Made by a program: the position numbers and the translations under genes. The notes under the pieces are model-generated. The model did not search any database. It saw nothing but the letters and a program-made list of their open reading frames with translations, and was not told where the DNA came from. A stretch of 64,000 bases of DNA from Seiridium cupressi (taxonomy: Eukaryota > Ascomycota > Sordariomycetes > Amphisphaeriales > Sporocadaceae): assembly GCA_036674765.1 (NCBI GenBank), contig JARVKI010000004.1:310001-374000 (forward strand), read 5' to 3'. How positions within the stretch are numbered: position 1 is the first letter of the stretch; every line of letters starts with the position of its first letter. Positions 33,663 through 45,032 of the stretch are shown here, piece by piece.

Positions 33663-35876
33663 ATGTCGAGCCCTCAGGAGACTACCAGCGATGGCACTCG
33701 CAAGAATGTTGAGCAAATCACTTTCCGATTTTGCTCCGAATGTTCAAACATGCTGTACCCAAAGGAAGACCCCGACTCGCATAAGCTGCAGTTTACTTGC
33801 CGAACCTGCCAGTACACCGAAGAGGCGACATCGACCTGCGTTTTCCGTAATCTCATGAACAACGCTGTGGGAGAGACTGCTGGTGTCACTCAGGATGTTG
33901 GATCCGACCCCACGGTTAGTATTCCTTCTCCTGCTGTCTCTTTGCCCGTTGCTCCCCAAGCTGGTTATACTGCTTCCAACCCCCGCGGTGAGTATACCGG
34001 TGAGTATCTTGCTGTGGACATACGCGCGAGCGATCGAGAGACCGGACACTCTCCAGCCCCCTCTGCCACCGAAGATGCCAATAACGGCCGCACGATCCCT
34101 CACTTCTACCTGATAGATCGCGATTTTGCCGGTGCGATCCGTAGCGTTGTAGCCACGAGTATCTACAACTGTCTGGATCATGACCACCAACGTTCTTTGG
34201 ACCATCTTTATGTCGAGAATCTGGTGTCGGATACGGCCTTCAATCTCAACCCTCCCTGGGGCCCAAGCTACCTGCAACACGGCTCTCTACAAGAAGACGA
34301 TGCAGACCCCCCTGAAGCTCTTGGAGAAGAGCCCCGTGATGCGGACCTAGAGTACCTACTCTAGGTAAACACGGCATCTTAGAGACGCGCTTTCCGGCAA
34401 TTTTGATACCCGACACCGGCCGTTGAGAGCATGCGCACTTGGTATCATTTCCTTTTCGATTCTTTTTTTTTATTGATGGCTGCCTTCATCGTCTCCTCTC
34501 CTTCCACATTTTGGTCATCTACTGCACTCTCACCCCCATTCAATCGGCAGATCTCTGCCTGGGTACTGGGTTCACCAGTATACGCACTGGATACAACGAC
34601 TGCATGGACATCCTAGCTCAACATGATCGGCATGGACAACGCTCAGCTAGTAGACGACATTTGGAGCTGTATCTGGAGCCATGGCTTCCATCTGGTCAGT
34701 AACCAATGTCTGCTTAGGCACTGCACTGGTCGTCGTTGAGAACAAGGCCAAGGCTTGGCTCCGTACAGTTATGGATACATATGTAAACTTTCGCCACGTA
34801 TGTAATGCATAGCCTGCAGTGTGCAGTTGGACCGCTTCATTGAGATGGACTTGCGTGTGCCATATCTGAAGCCTCTCCAAGCAAGGGGATATTGCCATTT
34901 GGTTAGCACCACACAACCTAGATCGCACACAATCAAGATCGTCTGCGATACGGCTGGCTTTGGTGATCGCAGCAGTTGCTCGCAGCAGGTTTCTACTAGA
35001 TCTCGACAACGTCAACACAGCATTTTCCCATCATAATTGAAGCTCACCTTTCTTAATGCGCCTTTGGAGCAAGATTGGAAAAGATTCAGCCAATTCCTAC
35101 AGGATGGCACTTCAACTTCATCAAGCCAGCATGAACTGCAATCGGACTCAAGCTGAACCTGTCGGCCCAACGGTAGCAAAGCAATTGAGAAGTCGAAATC
35201 CCGGCTAAGGCAGCTGGATCGTTGTAACTCGACTCGGTCAATCCATACCAGTTCCTCATCGTGGGCATCTTCATCCCGTCCCCGGCAGGTGGGATTTCGA
35301 TAACCACTGCTAGCACTTTGAGCATCCAACATTCTGTGTCGCGCCTTACCCAGCACACGATGCTGGATCTCAAGGATCGACAGTCGACAACCACACTTCT
35401 AGACGGCAGACAATCTTCCATGCAACTACTGCTCAATACCAACGGCGTCTCGGAAGCTCCCATCCACAAATTGAGACTAATCACAGTTGTTCTTTCACAA
35501 GTGAGAAAGAGCTTGGCCCACGTCAGCGAAATCCCGCAGCGTTGTTTGATCAGCAACTCAAGCCATCGCGTCGCCGCGTGCAGGGATATGTACAGCAGAT
35601 GAAACTCTTCCCATGATTGACCAGCTTGGAGAGCCCACAACTTTGTTCTGACATTCCGTGGCGAATGTGCTAACCTTGCCGGATCTAGCTTCCCCGATCC
35701 AACAAGACTTGCCCTGCCTGCAAACACGAGGAAGCCGTTTTCTTCCAGTCTCAACAGCGAAGTGCTGAGACCGGAATGGTAAGCCACCCCTGAATCATAT
35801 ACTTGCGCCTAGTGCTAATGAATTGATTTAGAAACTCTTCTACGTCTGCTGCGATTGTGGTAATATCTTCCAGTAG
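33663..35876 (+). CDS. RPB9: RNA polymerase II subunit RPB9
   Basis: Exons 33663-33914, 35689-35778 and 35832-35876 join to 128 residues, the usual size. Exon 1 carries the first zinc ribbon (C24, C27, C46, C49, FRFCSECSNMLYP and FTCRTCQY) and the family motif NNAVGETAGVTQDVGSDPT. Exons 2 and 3 give LPRSNKTCPACKHEEAVFFQ, SQQRSAETGM and KLFYVCCDCGNIFQ, with C92, C95, C120 and C123 of the second ribbon. All junctions are phase 0. The acceptor of intron 1 is preceded by GCTAAC at 35669-35674, a good branch site. RPB9 sits in the polymerase jaw and governs start-site choice, fidelity and TFIIS action. The oddity is intron 1: 1,774 bases, against 53 for intron 2. Confidence 0.95.
33915..35688 (+). 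other. Very long RPB9 intron 1 with ORFs on both strands
   Basis: Between a GTTAGT donor and a CTAAC..CTAG acceptor lie 1,774 bases. The first 450 (to the TAG at 34362-34364) stay open in the RPB9 exon 1 frame and have coding-like codon use but no ATG, for example GRTIPHFYLIDRDFAGAIR and LDHDHQRSLDHLYVENLV. Further on, minus-strand frames at 35012-35356 and 35086-35787 are also open for 114 and 233 codons; the latter overlaps RPB9 exon 2. No transposase, reverse transcriptase, homing endonuclease or terminal repeats are apparent. It may be a nested gene, an inserted sequence, or an alternative RPB9 3' end. Confidence 0.6.
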
Positions 35877-36375
35877 GAAATCTCCGAGAGTCACTATAGG
35901 CTTTTGCAGCATTGATGGGGGGATGAGAGGGGGAATGAGAGGATGAGAGAAGGGATTTGAGGCGTTCTAATACCAAATTCCCTTTTTATTGCATGGAAAG
36001 GCGTCAGGAGTTGCGCAAATAGGTGAAGAACATGCCAGAAGGGCGCAATAAATTCAGATGATCAATTTATGTGTCTTTACAAGGTTTCGTGATCCACGAA
36101 GACATCTTTGAGCGGTAAGACACCTGCTGATTTGGGCAGTGCTGTTTGATGACTTCGTTATCTTTCCTAAGAAGAGATGTGTAAGCCATTGTGACCGAGA
36201 TTTCCATTGTTTCTGGTGTCTCTATCAGGAGAGTGCTATCCTCAACGCCTGCCATATGCTTGATTCCCCTTATACACAGTATGATACATATCCCACAGGC
36301 TCGAATATCTCTTTGAGCCAGTCCATATCAATGTTAATTGCATCCCGGCTTTCTCCTAGCTTTTCATAACAACCC
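35877..36375. other. Intergenic, nothing recognised
   Basis: Convergent 3' flanks of RPB9 and the uL14m gene. A short purine-rich GGATGAGAG-like repeat lies around 35918-35955. No gene. Confidence 0.6.
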
Positions 36376-37006
36376 TTAAGCATGCATGGGCGCCATACTC
36401 AGAATCTTGCTCCATTTCCGCCTCCTCAACTCGGCACCCACAACACCGTTGACTCTCGTACCGATCGGGTCGCCGGCCTTGTTGATGAGCACGCAGGCGT
36501 TGTCGTCGAACTTGACGACGGAGCCGTCGGGTCGCTGCACCTGTTTCCTCGTCCGTACGATGATGGCGTGACGGATGTCGCCACGCTTCACTTTGTTGGC
36601 TGCACTCGCGGCGCCCATACCAGCATCGGAGGCTCCGCGCTGCTTTTGCACGATTGCTACTATGCGGTCGCCTGGCAATCGGAATGGTTGGTTAGTGAGG
36701 TGCATACAGAGCGAGATAAGTTGGAGTTATCCATTCAGGGGTTCGAGAGGGTAAATGATTGCGGCAGCAAGGGGACGTCGGTATGGGCATCGATGTAGAG
36801 CTTCTTCGCGCCATTGGACAGGCGTATAGGGGATTAAGTTGCGTACCAATTGTAGCATGTTTCTTCTGGCCCACGACCAGAGCACACTCGACAATGGCGG
36901 CGCCAGAGTTGTCGATGCAGCTAAGCATCGTCTGGATGGAGATTGTCAGTACTTGTAAATACGCACGCAATACCGCGAGTACCAGGCATACCTTTAGTTG
37001 AATCAT
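36376..37006 (-). CDS. Mitochondrial large-subunit ribosomal protein uL14m
   Basis: Three exons, 37006-36992, 36931-36847 and 36671-36376, give 131 residues. Exon 1 encodes only MIQLK. Exon 2 reads [20 protein letters not shown], the classical uL14 start. Exon 3 continues with [30 protein letters not shown], then [19 protein letters not shown] and [19 protein letters not shown]. The intron of 175 nt before exon 3 is in phase 1. The gene corresponds to yeast MRPL38. It binds 21S rRNA at the subunit interface of the mitoribosome. The targeting signal is minimal, as is usual for this subunit. Confidence 0.94.
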
Positions 37007-37981
37007 GATGGGTGACTGCGCTGGTTCGGCCTTGTGTTGTCAAAGCCTCTTGTCTCTGGAGCTCTGTGGCCAAGATGAGCTGCACGCGAGGCTGTCATCA
37101 AAAATTTGGCGTCGTTCACTTGCAGCGCTTTGATTGGTCGCAAATCTCGGGAGCGACTGTCTGGGGCCGGGGCGCTGGAGATGGCCTGGGTCTCGGGCGA
37201 AACCCTGTCGCAATTGGGTTCCAGGGCGAGGGGTCGAGAATACATGAGTACGTACCTGAAATGCATACAATGTGGCTACATTAGATTGCAGTAGCATGGA
37301 GCGTTGTCCTCAGCGGCACCACCAAGCCAGGGATCTGGGGGGGCCATCTGACGAGCAGAGCGTTGGTTGACCGGCCACCGCTTTTCCCGCATTACGCCAT
37401 GTCGAGCCTCTTCCGGGCCCTCACATTTCGTTCAGGAGGTGGGAGGCTGAGATCATCTTCCCTCTGGTCTCCCTTCCTCTTCTTGGTGTTTGTAGACTGG
37501 ATTTGCAGAACAATCAACCAGCCCCATTTGCCATGTCTTCATAGCCTCTCATTGTGCCCCGACGCCTTTCCTGACTCGCAGGAGAATCCGTCATTGTTCC
37601 CGGGTCTAATTTCTGGTCTCGTCTTGCATTGCATAAGGTTGCGCCCAATAGTATACTGGTTCATTACTCGCCGACTTCTTCCTTAACCAACTGCGCCTGT
37701 CACTCATTCTCGTTGCAACGTCTCTAATTGATGTTCTCGGCTCAAACATTGACTTGCCTGCCCTCGCTGTTATTCATTCCCACTTCCACATGTTCATGAG
37801 CTCGAGAGGACCAACAACAACCGCTCTCGTTCACGGCATCAGATATACTTTGCGCAAACACAACGGCCACTGTGCCTTTAGAGTTGACTGTGTCCGGCCT
37901 TGGCCCGCGCTGTAACTCGGTTGCGACTGAACCCCCTCTGAGGACACGCTGTCGCTGGTTGTCGGCAGTCGAGTGCGCATT
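37007..37981. other. Divergent promoter region, uL14m and Set9
   Basis: About 1 kb between divergent start codons. No gene or obvious motif was identified; the short open frames are not protein-like. Confidence 0.55.
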
Positions 37982-40291
37982 ATGCCTCCCGCAACTGCCA
38001 CTGTTGCCAAAAAGCAGCCATTGACTTTGGATCAAATCTCCAAATATGACGATATCTTGACCGATTGCTTGGTAGACCAGGTAGGTTGACATCCGGGTCA
38101 CAATCGCCCCCGGCGCAATAACCTGACCTGCTCCCAGACATTCTATTCCTCGACGATCCCCAAAAATCGCACCACATACCACCCGTCCAGAGGTCTCAAG
38201 GAGGAAGAAATCACGAAGATCATCCAGCAATACCTCATAGTAGAGCCGGATCTGGATCTTGCTGTCGAAAAACTGCTCGCCCTAGACGGGTTACGCAAGT
38301 TCAACAATGGGCTCAAGACGGCCAAGGAGAAGGACGACTTTCGCAAGCACCTGCGCCGCTATGCCCAGATATATTTGCCCGACTGCCCCTTCGAAGTCAG
38401 CACCACAAACCGCTACACAATTGTTACTTATGAGGCTGCGGTGACTGCCCGGCGATTCATCAAACGGGGGGAGTCGGTCAAATACCTTTCAGGCATCCAG
38501 GTCCTGATCACAGCCAAGGAAGAGGAGGAGATGACCAAGCGCAAGAAAGACTTCAGCATTGTCGTAAGCTCACGAAACAAATGCGCCAGCTTGTTCATGG
38601 GCCCCGCTCGCTTTGCCAATCACGATTGCGACGCCAATGCTCGGCTTGTGATTACTAGTCAGTCGACCATTGAGATCTTTGCGACCAAGAACATCGAGGT
38701 TGGCGATGAGATCACTGTCACCTATGGTGAGAACTATTTTGGCGAGGACAATTGCGAGTGTTTGTGTCACACTTGCGAGACCAATTTGGCAAATGGTTGG
38801 GCTCAATCCGAAGGCGAGGCTCCCGAGCCCGGCCTGGTGAAGACCAGTATCGAGGAGACGTTGGAGGAGGGCTATCGACTGCGCCGACGAAGACGAGACG
38901 ACAGCACTGCTCGGTCGTCCCGGACCCCGTCCAGAACGCCCGATGTTCGACACAGAGTATCGCGCTCCAGAACAAAACTGTTGAAAGAGGATTCTAGACG
39001 AGCTTCTATAACAAGGTCACCTGCGCCAGAAGCGCGGCTGAGACAAATGAGGAAGCGCGAATTTAAAATGCTTTCATCGCCTCCTGTTACACCAGCCAAG
39101 AGGCAGAAGTCAATGCAATTTGATGATGCGCCCATCTCGGCCCCCGAGGAGATCACGCGAAAGAACAACGACGGAGAAGCTTCTGGCTTGGAATCGGTAG
39201 GCTCGGCCTCCGAATCGAACTCTGGTGAATCTCCCATGACCGATGTAACGACACCTGACGAGGAGATGAGAGAACCTGAACTACCTGAGTTGTCGCTCCA
39301 GTCGCCAAACCCGACGCCAAAGAAATCAATCTTCCCGGAACTGAAACTCGAGGAGTCTGAGTTTGTGCTATCGGGAGTTCAGGCCACCGCCCCTCAAGAG
39401 CCAACCATGTCGGGTCCTGTGCCAGGCGTTGAAGATGCGCCCCCTGCTAAAGGAATCCCGGCAGCGGATATCCCAGATATGCGCACGTGTGTCGAGATTA
39501 TTCCTCCTGAGGACCTGAATCTGGTGATAATTCCGCCACCTCTCACTCCAGCGGCTGGAACCACGGAGTCGGTGCATGTGGTATTCACGCCGGAATCAGC
39601 TGACCAACAGCCTGTCGATGAACCTATTAAGAGAGGACGCGGTCGGCCCAAAGGGAGCACCAAGGCTAAGAAACTTGCTGACCGGGCCGCCGCCAAGGCA
39701 ATTGTCCAGACCACTGTTGTCCAACAGCCTCAGGCTCCCAGAGGCGCGAGGTCTCACTCGCCAGAATCTGTTTTAGATGACGAGACAAGTATCACAAAGT
39801 CCGTTCGTAAGCCTGGCGACTATACTTTGACTCCTCTACTTCTACCCGAGTCTCAGTCAGTCTGGAACTGGTGCAGAGTCTGTGACGACCCTTTCGTCCA
39901 GCACGATGCATACTTTACCCGAGCTTATTGTCCACGATGCGAGCGTCACTCCAAACTCTACGGTTACCAGTGGCCAAAAACCCAGAAAGAAGGGAAAAAG
40001 GACAAGGAAGAAAGAGTCCTAGATCACCGTGAAATCCATCGTTTCCTAGACCCGGAGGAAGAAGCACGGGTCAGAGGGCGCAAGTATCTAGGAGCTATAG
40101 TCGGCGAAGCGGCGGAAGAGGCGAAGAAGACTCCCAACAAGTCCACGCCGAAACCTCTCAGACGAAAGAGATCTTCCGCAGCTGCACGGGAAAGTGACCG
40201 GGAATACAAGGAGAGCGAGGAGCGCGAGGAGGAAGAGACCGAGAGCGCAAGACGGAGCGCGCGTAAACGCACTGTCAGTTTGAAGGCATGA
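37982..40291 (+). CDS. set9: Histone H4-K20 methyltransferase Set9 (SUV4-20 family)
   Basis: Exons 37982-38080 and 38138-40291 give 750 residues; the single intron is 57 nt. The N-terminus (ISKYDDILTDCLVDQTFYSS, then IPKNRTTYHPSRGL) is the typical Set9 helical region. The SET domain spans about 120-250, with CASLFMGPARFANHDCDAN (NHDC near 193), the ITVTYGENYF motif near 229, and the zinc-binding post-SET ECLCHTCE. The long C-terminal region is disordered, Ser/Pro/Glu-rich, and has an AT-hook-like GRGRPKGSTKAKK near 532. A second Cys cluster follows near 609-630 (WNWCRVCDDPF, AYCPRCERHSK). It methylates H4 lysine 20 in chromatin, linked to DNA damage checkpoints in fission yeast. The start was chosen as the ATG of a short first exon in frame with the conserved N-terminus. 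Confidence 0.95.
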
Positions 40292-40765
40292 ATACCTACC
40301 GCATCTCTGCCATGAGGTGGCTCTTCAGCTGGATTAACATCTTCCAGCCTCTCTGATGCCTGGCAGATACTACCAATAATCTCGTTCCAGATCTGCACAG
40401 CGACTGCATTTTCGAAGGAGTTCCTTGTTTCATACTACATCACTTGTATACTAGTAGGATACGGCTCAGAAAACGAGCATTCATCTTGCATATAGCATCG
40501 CGTACATATTTGCGTGGCCTGTGTGCCGCGCATATGAAATACACTACGAATTCTGGTCCCGATGTTTAATTGACTGCCATTTCCCCCCTCCCCTTTTAGT
40601 CATTTTGAGTTGCAGTATAATTGCTTATTCTGGCAACGAACATTCCAATGGCAGCTGTGCCGCGACCAAACAGCCCGTTTGCAAACACTGGCGGCTACAC
40701 AAAACCGTGTCTCACTGTTCTCGTTGCTGCAAGGGCGGCTCGCCCTGAACGCATGCATAGGGGTA
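40292..40765. other. Intergenic or 5' extension of next gene
   Basis: The frame of the next gene is open back to 40610 without ATG, so part of this stretch could be coding if an upstream exon exists. Otherwise nothing seen. Confidence 0.45.
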
Positions 40766-41722
40766 ATGGACACGAGCCAGGAAGACTCCATACCAGAGAA
40801 CATCATCGTCATGGTACAATCCATTGTCCCGACGTCAGTACCGTTCGAACTTTTATTCCACCGCAGAACAATAAGACGTATGTTTCACAGGCTCAATTCC
40901 TATCGCAGCGCCCAGGCCGCCGCCCAGCTGCATCGCAACCGATCGCGAACTGCCACCTCTCCGCCGGCGCTCACACAACCACACCCAGCAACACCATTTC
41001 GCTACGCCCCGCCGTCAACGCCCGCAGAAGAATTTCAGATATACCTCCAGTGCGTGTCACAGTCCAGATCCACGCCCGGCATGACGGCAGCGCTTCCGGA
41101 GGATCAACCGCCCGTCCTCTCCTTGGTCTATCTCCAGACACATCCGCTGTCCTACGTCCTGACACACCCGCCCTTCGTGCTGTTCTCGACCATCATAGGC
41201 CTCCTGGTATACGTCATAATACAAGAACGGTGGCAGAGGGAGGAGCTGAGGCAACTGAGCGTGAGGGTGAGACAACTGGGGAAAGATGGGCTGTTCATCG
41301 TGCAGGCATTGCAGGTCAACGAGCAGAGGGTTGAGAGGCTGGGCGAGGGGGTCGACAAGGTTGAGGACGCGGTCGTCGAGGTGAGTCGGTGCGTCCGAGA
41401 AGTCTTGGGTGGTAAATTGGCAGATGCGACCAGGGGGATTGGAACAGCGAGAATTGTCAGACGAGCGGAGCCGAGTGTAATAAGCAGAGACCAAGATTAC
41501 GATACCGTAGACGCCGAGTCAAGGCGGGGCGACGGTGACAGCAGGTACAACTATGCCGAGTCAATGTACACTGTACGCGAGGACGAAGACGGGGATGACT
41601 GGGAAAACAGGACCGTGATCACCGAGCCAGAGCCGAGGAGTGACATGCAATGGGATAAGCGGAGGCGCGAAGAGAAGATTTGGTCGAAGGGGGACTGGAA
41701 GGGGATAGAAGTCTTCCGCTGA
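40766..41722 (+). CDS. Hypothetical single-pass membrane protein with coiled coil
   Basis: From the first in-frame ATG the protein has 318 residues. I do not recognise the family. Residues about 25-130 are Pro/Ser/Arg-rich and probably disordered. A membrane helix lies near 137-153 (PFVLFSTIIGLLVYVII). It is followed by a coiled coil of about 70 residues (WQREELRQLSVRVRQLGKDG, then NEQRVERLGEGVDKVEDAV) and an acidic, charged tail (VREDEDGDDWENRT). The layout fits an organelle-membrane protein with a cytosolic or matrix coiled coil. The start is uncertain: a second frame overlaps the first 240 codons and the frame is open upstream of the ATG. Confidence 0.6.
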   Translation: MDTSQEDSIPENIIVMVQSIVPTSVPFELLFHRRTIRRMFHRLNSYRSAQAAAQLHRNRSRTATSPPALTQPHPATPFRYAPPSTPAEEFQIYLQCVSQSRSTPGMTAALPEDQPPVLSLVYLQTHPLSYVLTHPPFVLFSTIIGLLVYVIIQERWQREELRQLSVRVRQLGKDGLFIVQALQVNEQRVERLGEGVDKVEDAVVEVSRCVREVLGGKLADATRGIGTARIVRRAEPSVISRDQDYDTVDAESRRGDGDSRYNYAESMYTVREDEDGDDWENRTVITEPEPRSDMQWDKRRREEKIWSKGDWKGIEVFR

Positions 41723-43347
41723 TGAACTATTGATTCTCAGAGCCTCGTTGTGCAGGGAGTTGTACCCAAAGCAGAGTTCTAGTCGTCCACATGTAAGCAG
41801 ATAGATCAAGCTATAGTATCAAGATTGGAAAATCACATTCAATCGTAGTAGTAACTTTCGAGATTCGGCCATCTCATTCGGCCTGCTCCTTTTTATCAAA
41901 TTTTGTTTATTGGGGGAATTATAATCTCCAAGCGCTATCATGTCAGGTGTGAAATCAATATCTCGTGCCCCACGACCAAAAATAAGTCTTCAGAGGCTAG
42001 ATAAAAGCTTGTGGGCGTATTTGTAACCTAGATGAGAGGGACCAAATCTTGGCCGTATTTTAATTTCATACAAAGCAAAGAGTTAGACGGTTCCTAGCAA
42101 TAGGTTGCCCCTATAGTATATAATGCGGGATACTGTGTAACTGAGTCGCCTGGCACAAAACACACTGCTCGAATGCATGTTGTTGTTCAGTGTGTTCAAA
42201 TTACACTTCCGAGCGTCCACCAATATATTGATGATCGTCCCGCGAGCTTGCCGCGCAAGTCCGGAAACAGTTGCTCAGAGTTTAAGAAGTGAGACACGAT
42301 GACCGGATCCTGCCGTGCTCCCACCTCCTTTATTCCAAAACATGGCCTAAAATTAAATATGAATCTTCGCCTTCCAGCACAAAAATACTGCATTCTTGAA
42401 ATAAAGTGATGCCTTCGGTTCCATCAATATCATCACCGTCGACCATACAAACGAATTTTCGATACGTTCCGAAGCAAAATGGATGATGTCCAGGTCCTGG
42501 TCTTTGACCCTATCGTCCTGCATGGGCACATGGCAGCAGTCAGCGAACAGGTACAGAAGCAGTCTAGGAAACATACCCAGTACTAACATAATCATTAGTG
42601 TCTCAAAATCGTTGAGAGTATCGATTGCTTGATCCTCTTTCTCGTTGTTCTGGCTCTCGCCTTTTGCTTTCTGTTCATGGAGGTGGCGGGAGAAGTGCAG
42701 GACACGACGTATGAATGCGACACGAAGAAGTATGGTGGATTTCCCTGTGAAAAGAGAGGCTTTGTGGATCAATTTATGGGCAAGAGGCGAAGGCTTGATT
42801 CTATGGTATAATTTAAGTACGGCGGAGAACTATCATGAATGCAGCTATCTTGGGCGAGTTGATCCAAAGTGGTAGTTGAAGTTTGGATAAGAATTAGTTG
42901 TCACTGAATATATGCTTCTACTTATTTGTGAACTCCTTCGAGCCAGAATCAATCAGGATTCGTCAAACCATTTGTAGTCTATTTGAGTGCGCTTGATAGA
43001 ACGACAAAACCAGACAATAATTCTAAAACCTTGCAAAGCGATCAAGTGGAGGACATCAGCCAGAAATTAAGGATGTTCGAGCACTGGCACAGTAATAATA
43101 AGCGACAAAACTAACTCACACATTTCCGCAAACGGCCTGGGTTGTCTTTGTCTCATTTCAAGGACTTATTCGCGAAACCAGCATATGAGAACCTTCTTCA
43201 CACAATCGTTCATTGAACTCGATTGACCTATGAAGCCGAAAGCCAAAGTAGAAGATTGTTGGTTGTGTGCAAGGCATTGACTTATCATTTTGAACAGATA
43301 TTTGTGTTCTCTGGCCGTTTGCCATATACACCAGGATCGAACTCGAG
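41723..43347. other. Intergenic, no convincing gene
   Basis: About 1.6 kb. Overlapping short frames at 42353-42875 include a hydrophobic stretch (ILFLVVLALAFCFLF, plus strand) but start and family are not convincing. Confidence 0.5.
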
Positions 43348-43935
43348 ATGAGCGCTCTCAATTACATTTGGCAGACAAAGCCAGTCATAGCGGATGAGCA
43401 TGTCAATGAAGTAGGCGAGGTGGCCCGCGCCGCCGCAGCATGGGCAAATGAGATGCATTTGAGCGTAAGGTCACTTGTCGTACTCGGTGGACGGTTTACA
43501 TAACTAACAGCACTCCACCAATAGCTATCCGGGATTCGCGAGAACACATCGCGCTACCTGTTCTGGACGATCCTCTTGTGTATGATCACAACGAGTATTC
43601 TCCTACTACACACTCTGAACAGCTTGTGGTACCAGCTTGTGGACTTGAACGCGCACCAGTCCGAGTACAAGCAAATGTGGTTGGAGGAGCGAGCAGAGAT
43701 GGCGCAACAACTCAAGCGGGACGAGGAATCGCGAAACATCATGTTTGAAAAACTAGCACGCCAGGCTTCACTTGCTGGGCAGGCAAAACAGGTGTCTGCT
43801 CACGGGCAGGCGGCAAGGAGACAGCAGTTCGCGCCGCAGCAAAGTGCAATCATCAGCGACAGCACGAGACACAAGTTGAGCGAGATTCTGCAGCAGCCGG
43901 GTGTTCTGGATGACCTGCCTGACTTCGATATGTAA
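43348..43935 (+). CDS. Hypothetical small membrane protein with coiled coil
   Basis: Two exons, 43348-43464 and 43525-43935, give 175 residues; the intron is 60 nt with a GTAAGG donor, a CTAAC branch site and AATAG acceptor. The N-terminal 50 residues are soluble. A membrane helix lies near 52-72 (YLFWTILLCMITTSILLLHT), and residues about 75-125 form a charged coiled coil (YKQMWLEERAEMAQQLKRDE). The C-terminus is Gln/Ala-rich and ends acidic (VLDDLPDFDM). I do not recognise the family. Membrane tethering is the most that can be inferred. Confidence 0.65.
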
Positions 43936-45032
43936 CTGGAGCAGTGAAAACATTTACAGTCCATCTCAGGCGATGATTAGCTTTGCGGGTGGTAAATGAC
44001 TTGGGTCTATTGAGTGTATACATAGAGTGCATACTGGAATGTATGCCACTGATCGTATTTGTTTGTAGCACTTGGGCGAAAGGTCTCGGGGAAAGGAAAA
44101 CGTGCAACAGACTCTTGCCCCTGGCATGATGGACGAATTTGTCGATCACCGGATTAGGTGTGTCCTATGGCGAGATAGCCGGACATATAACACCTTTAGA
44201 TATCAAATACCAAGACATCTCTGATGAGGCTCTCTGAACACGTGCTACGTGCCGATACCTATAGTGGTATTAAAATAGCTATTGTATAGATAACGTGTTA
44301 TAGCCGCGCTTCTTGCCGCGTCATCTGGCTCACGGAAACGTACCGAGAAGCTTACGCGGTCTTCTTCTCGACCGTCCCAGACGTCGAGTGTTGTAGCATT
44401 GAAACGTCCAAAAAGGGAAGTCAGGTAAGTTCCCGTGTGGGGGCCCAGAAGCGACGTCGCGTCCGCGTTAGTCTGATCCATGCAGGGGCAAATAGAACGG
44501 GCCGGAAATTCCTTAGGGTCGAGGACGAAGTTCTGCTTCATTATTCAATTCTTCGATAAACTTGACGTGAGCTGTACTCTGCGGAGATAATATTCTGAAT
44601 CTTGCACCGAGTTGTGAGTATCCGATTTGATGCCGTGAAGTATATCGATTGCGCAGAAGGAAGTTATGGAAACACCAAACGAACTTTCGCAATTCCTAGA
44701 CATGGGTCGGTAATTCCTGTCAGTATCGCATCTGATTCGCCATCACATGTTGACACCCAGACATAGATATCGGGGGCACTATTACAAGACAGGAATGTGT
44801 CGTTAGAGTCGTATTGGCGATTTTGCTTTGCGCTGCGAAATGTTGCTATGTCTGGACAGGCACAGGAGCTTGTTAACATCACTACAACGGTAATTGGGTG
44901 GACGCCGCCCTCACTGAGGGTTGCAGCGATGGACTGCCCCTGAATCTGAGAGAGTATATTAGCAGCAGTGTCTGGTCTCCAGACGCAAAATGTAAGTCAG
45001 GCACCAGCTCTCAATTCTTTCATTTACTCAAC
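43936..45032. other. Intergenic; unrecognised minus-strand frame at 44245-44541
   Basis: A 98-codon minus-strand frame (44541-44245) starts with MKQNFVLDPKEFPARS and has a fairly protein-like composition (FGRFNATTLDVWDGREED). I do not recognise it, and no extending exons are convincing. It could be a small gene. The rest is the GH3 promoter region. Confidence 0.35.

Noticed and set aside
33744..34280. Minus-strand frame of 178 codons overlapping RPB9 exon 1
   Set aside because: It overlaps the certain RPB9 coding exon antisense and shows no motif; likely a shadow.
35770..35876. Reading the RPB9 3' exons as a separate short gene
   Set aside because: They complete the RPB9 second zinc ribbon in phase with exon 1 at 33663-33914.
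40621..41334. Second plus-strand frame of 237 codons in the membrane-protein gene
   Set aside because: Composition is low-complexity Arg/Pro/Ala and the competing frame has the membrane helix, coiled coil and longer extent.
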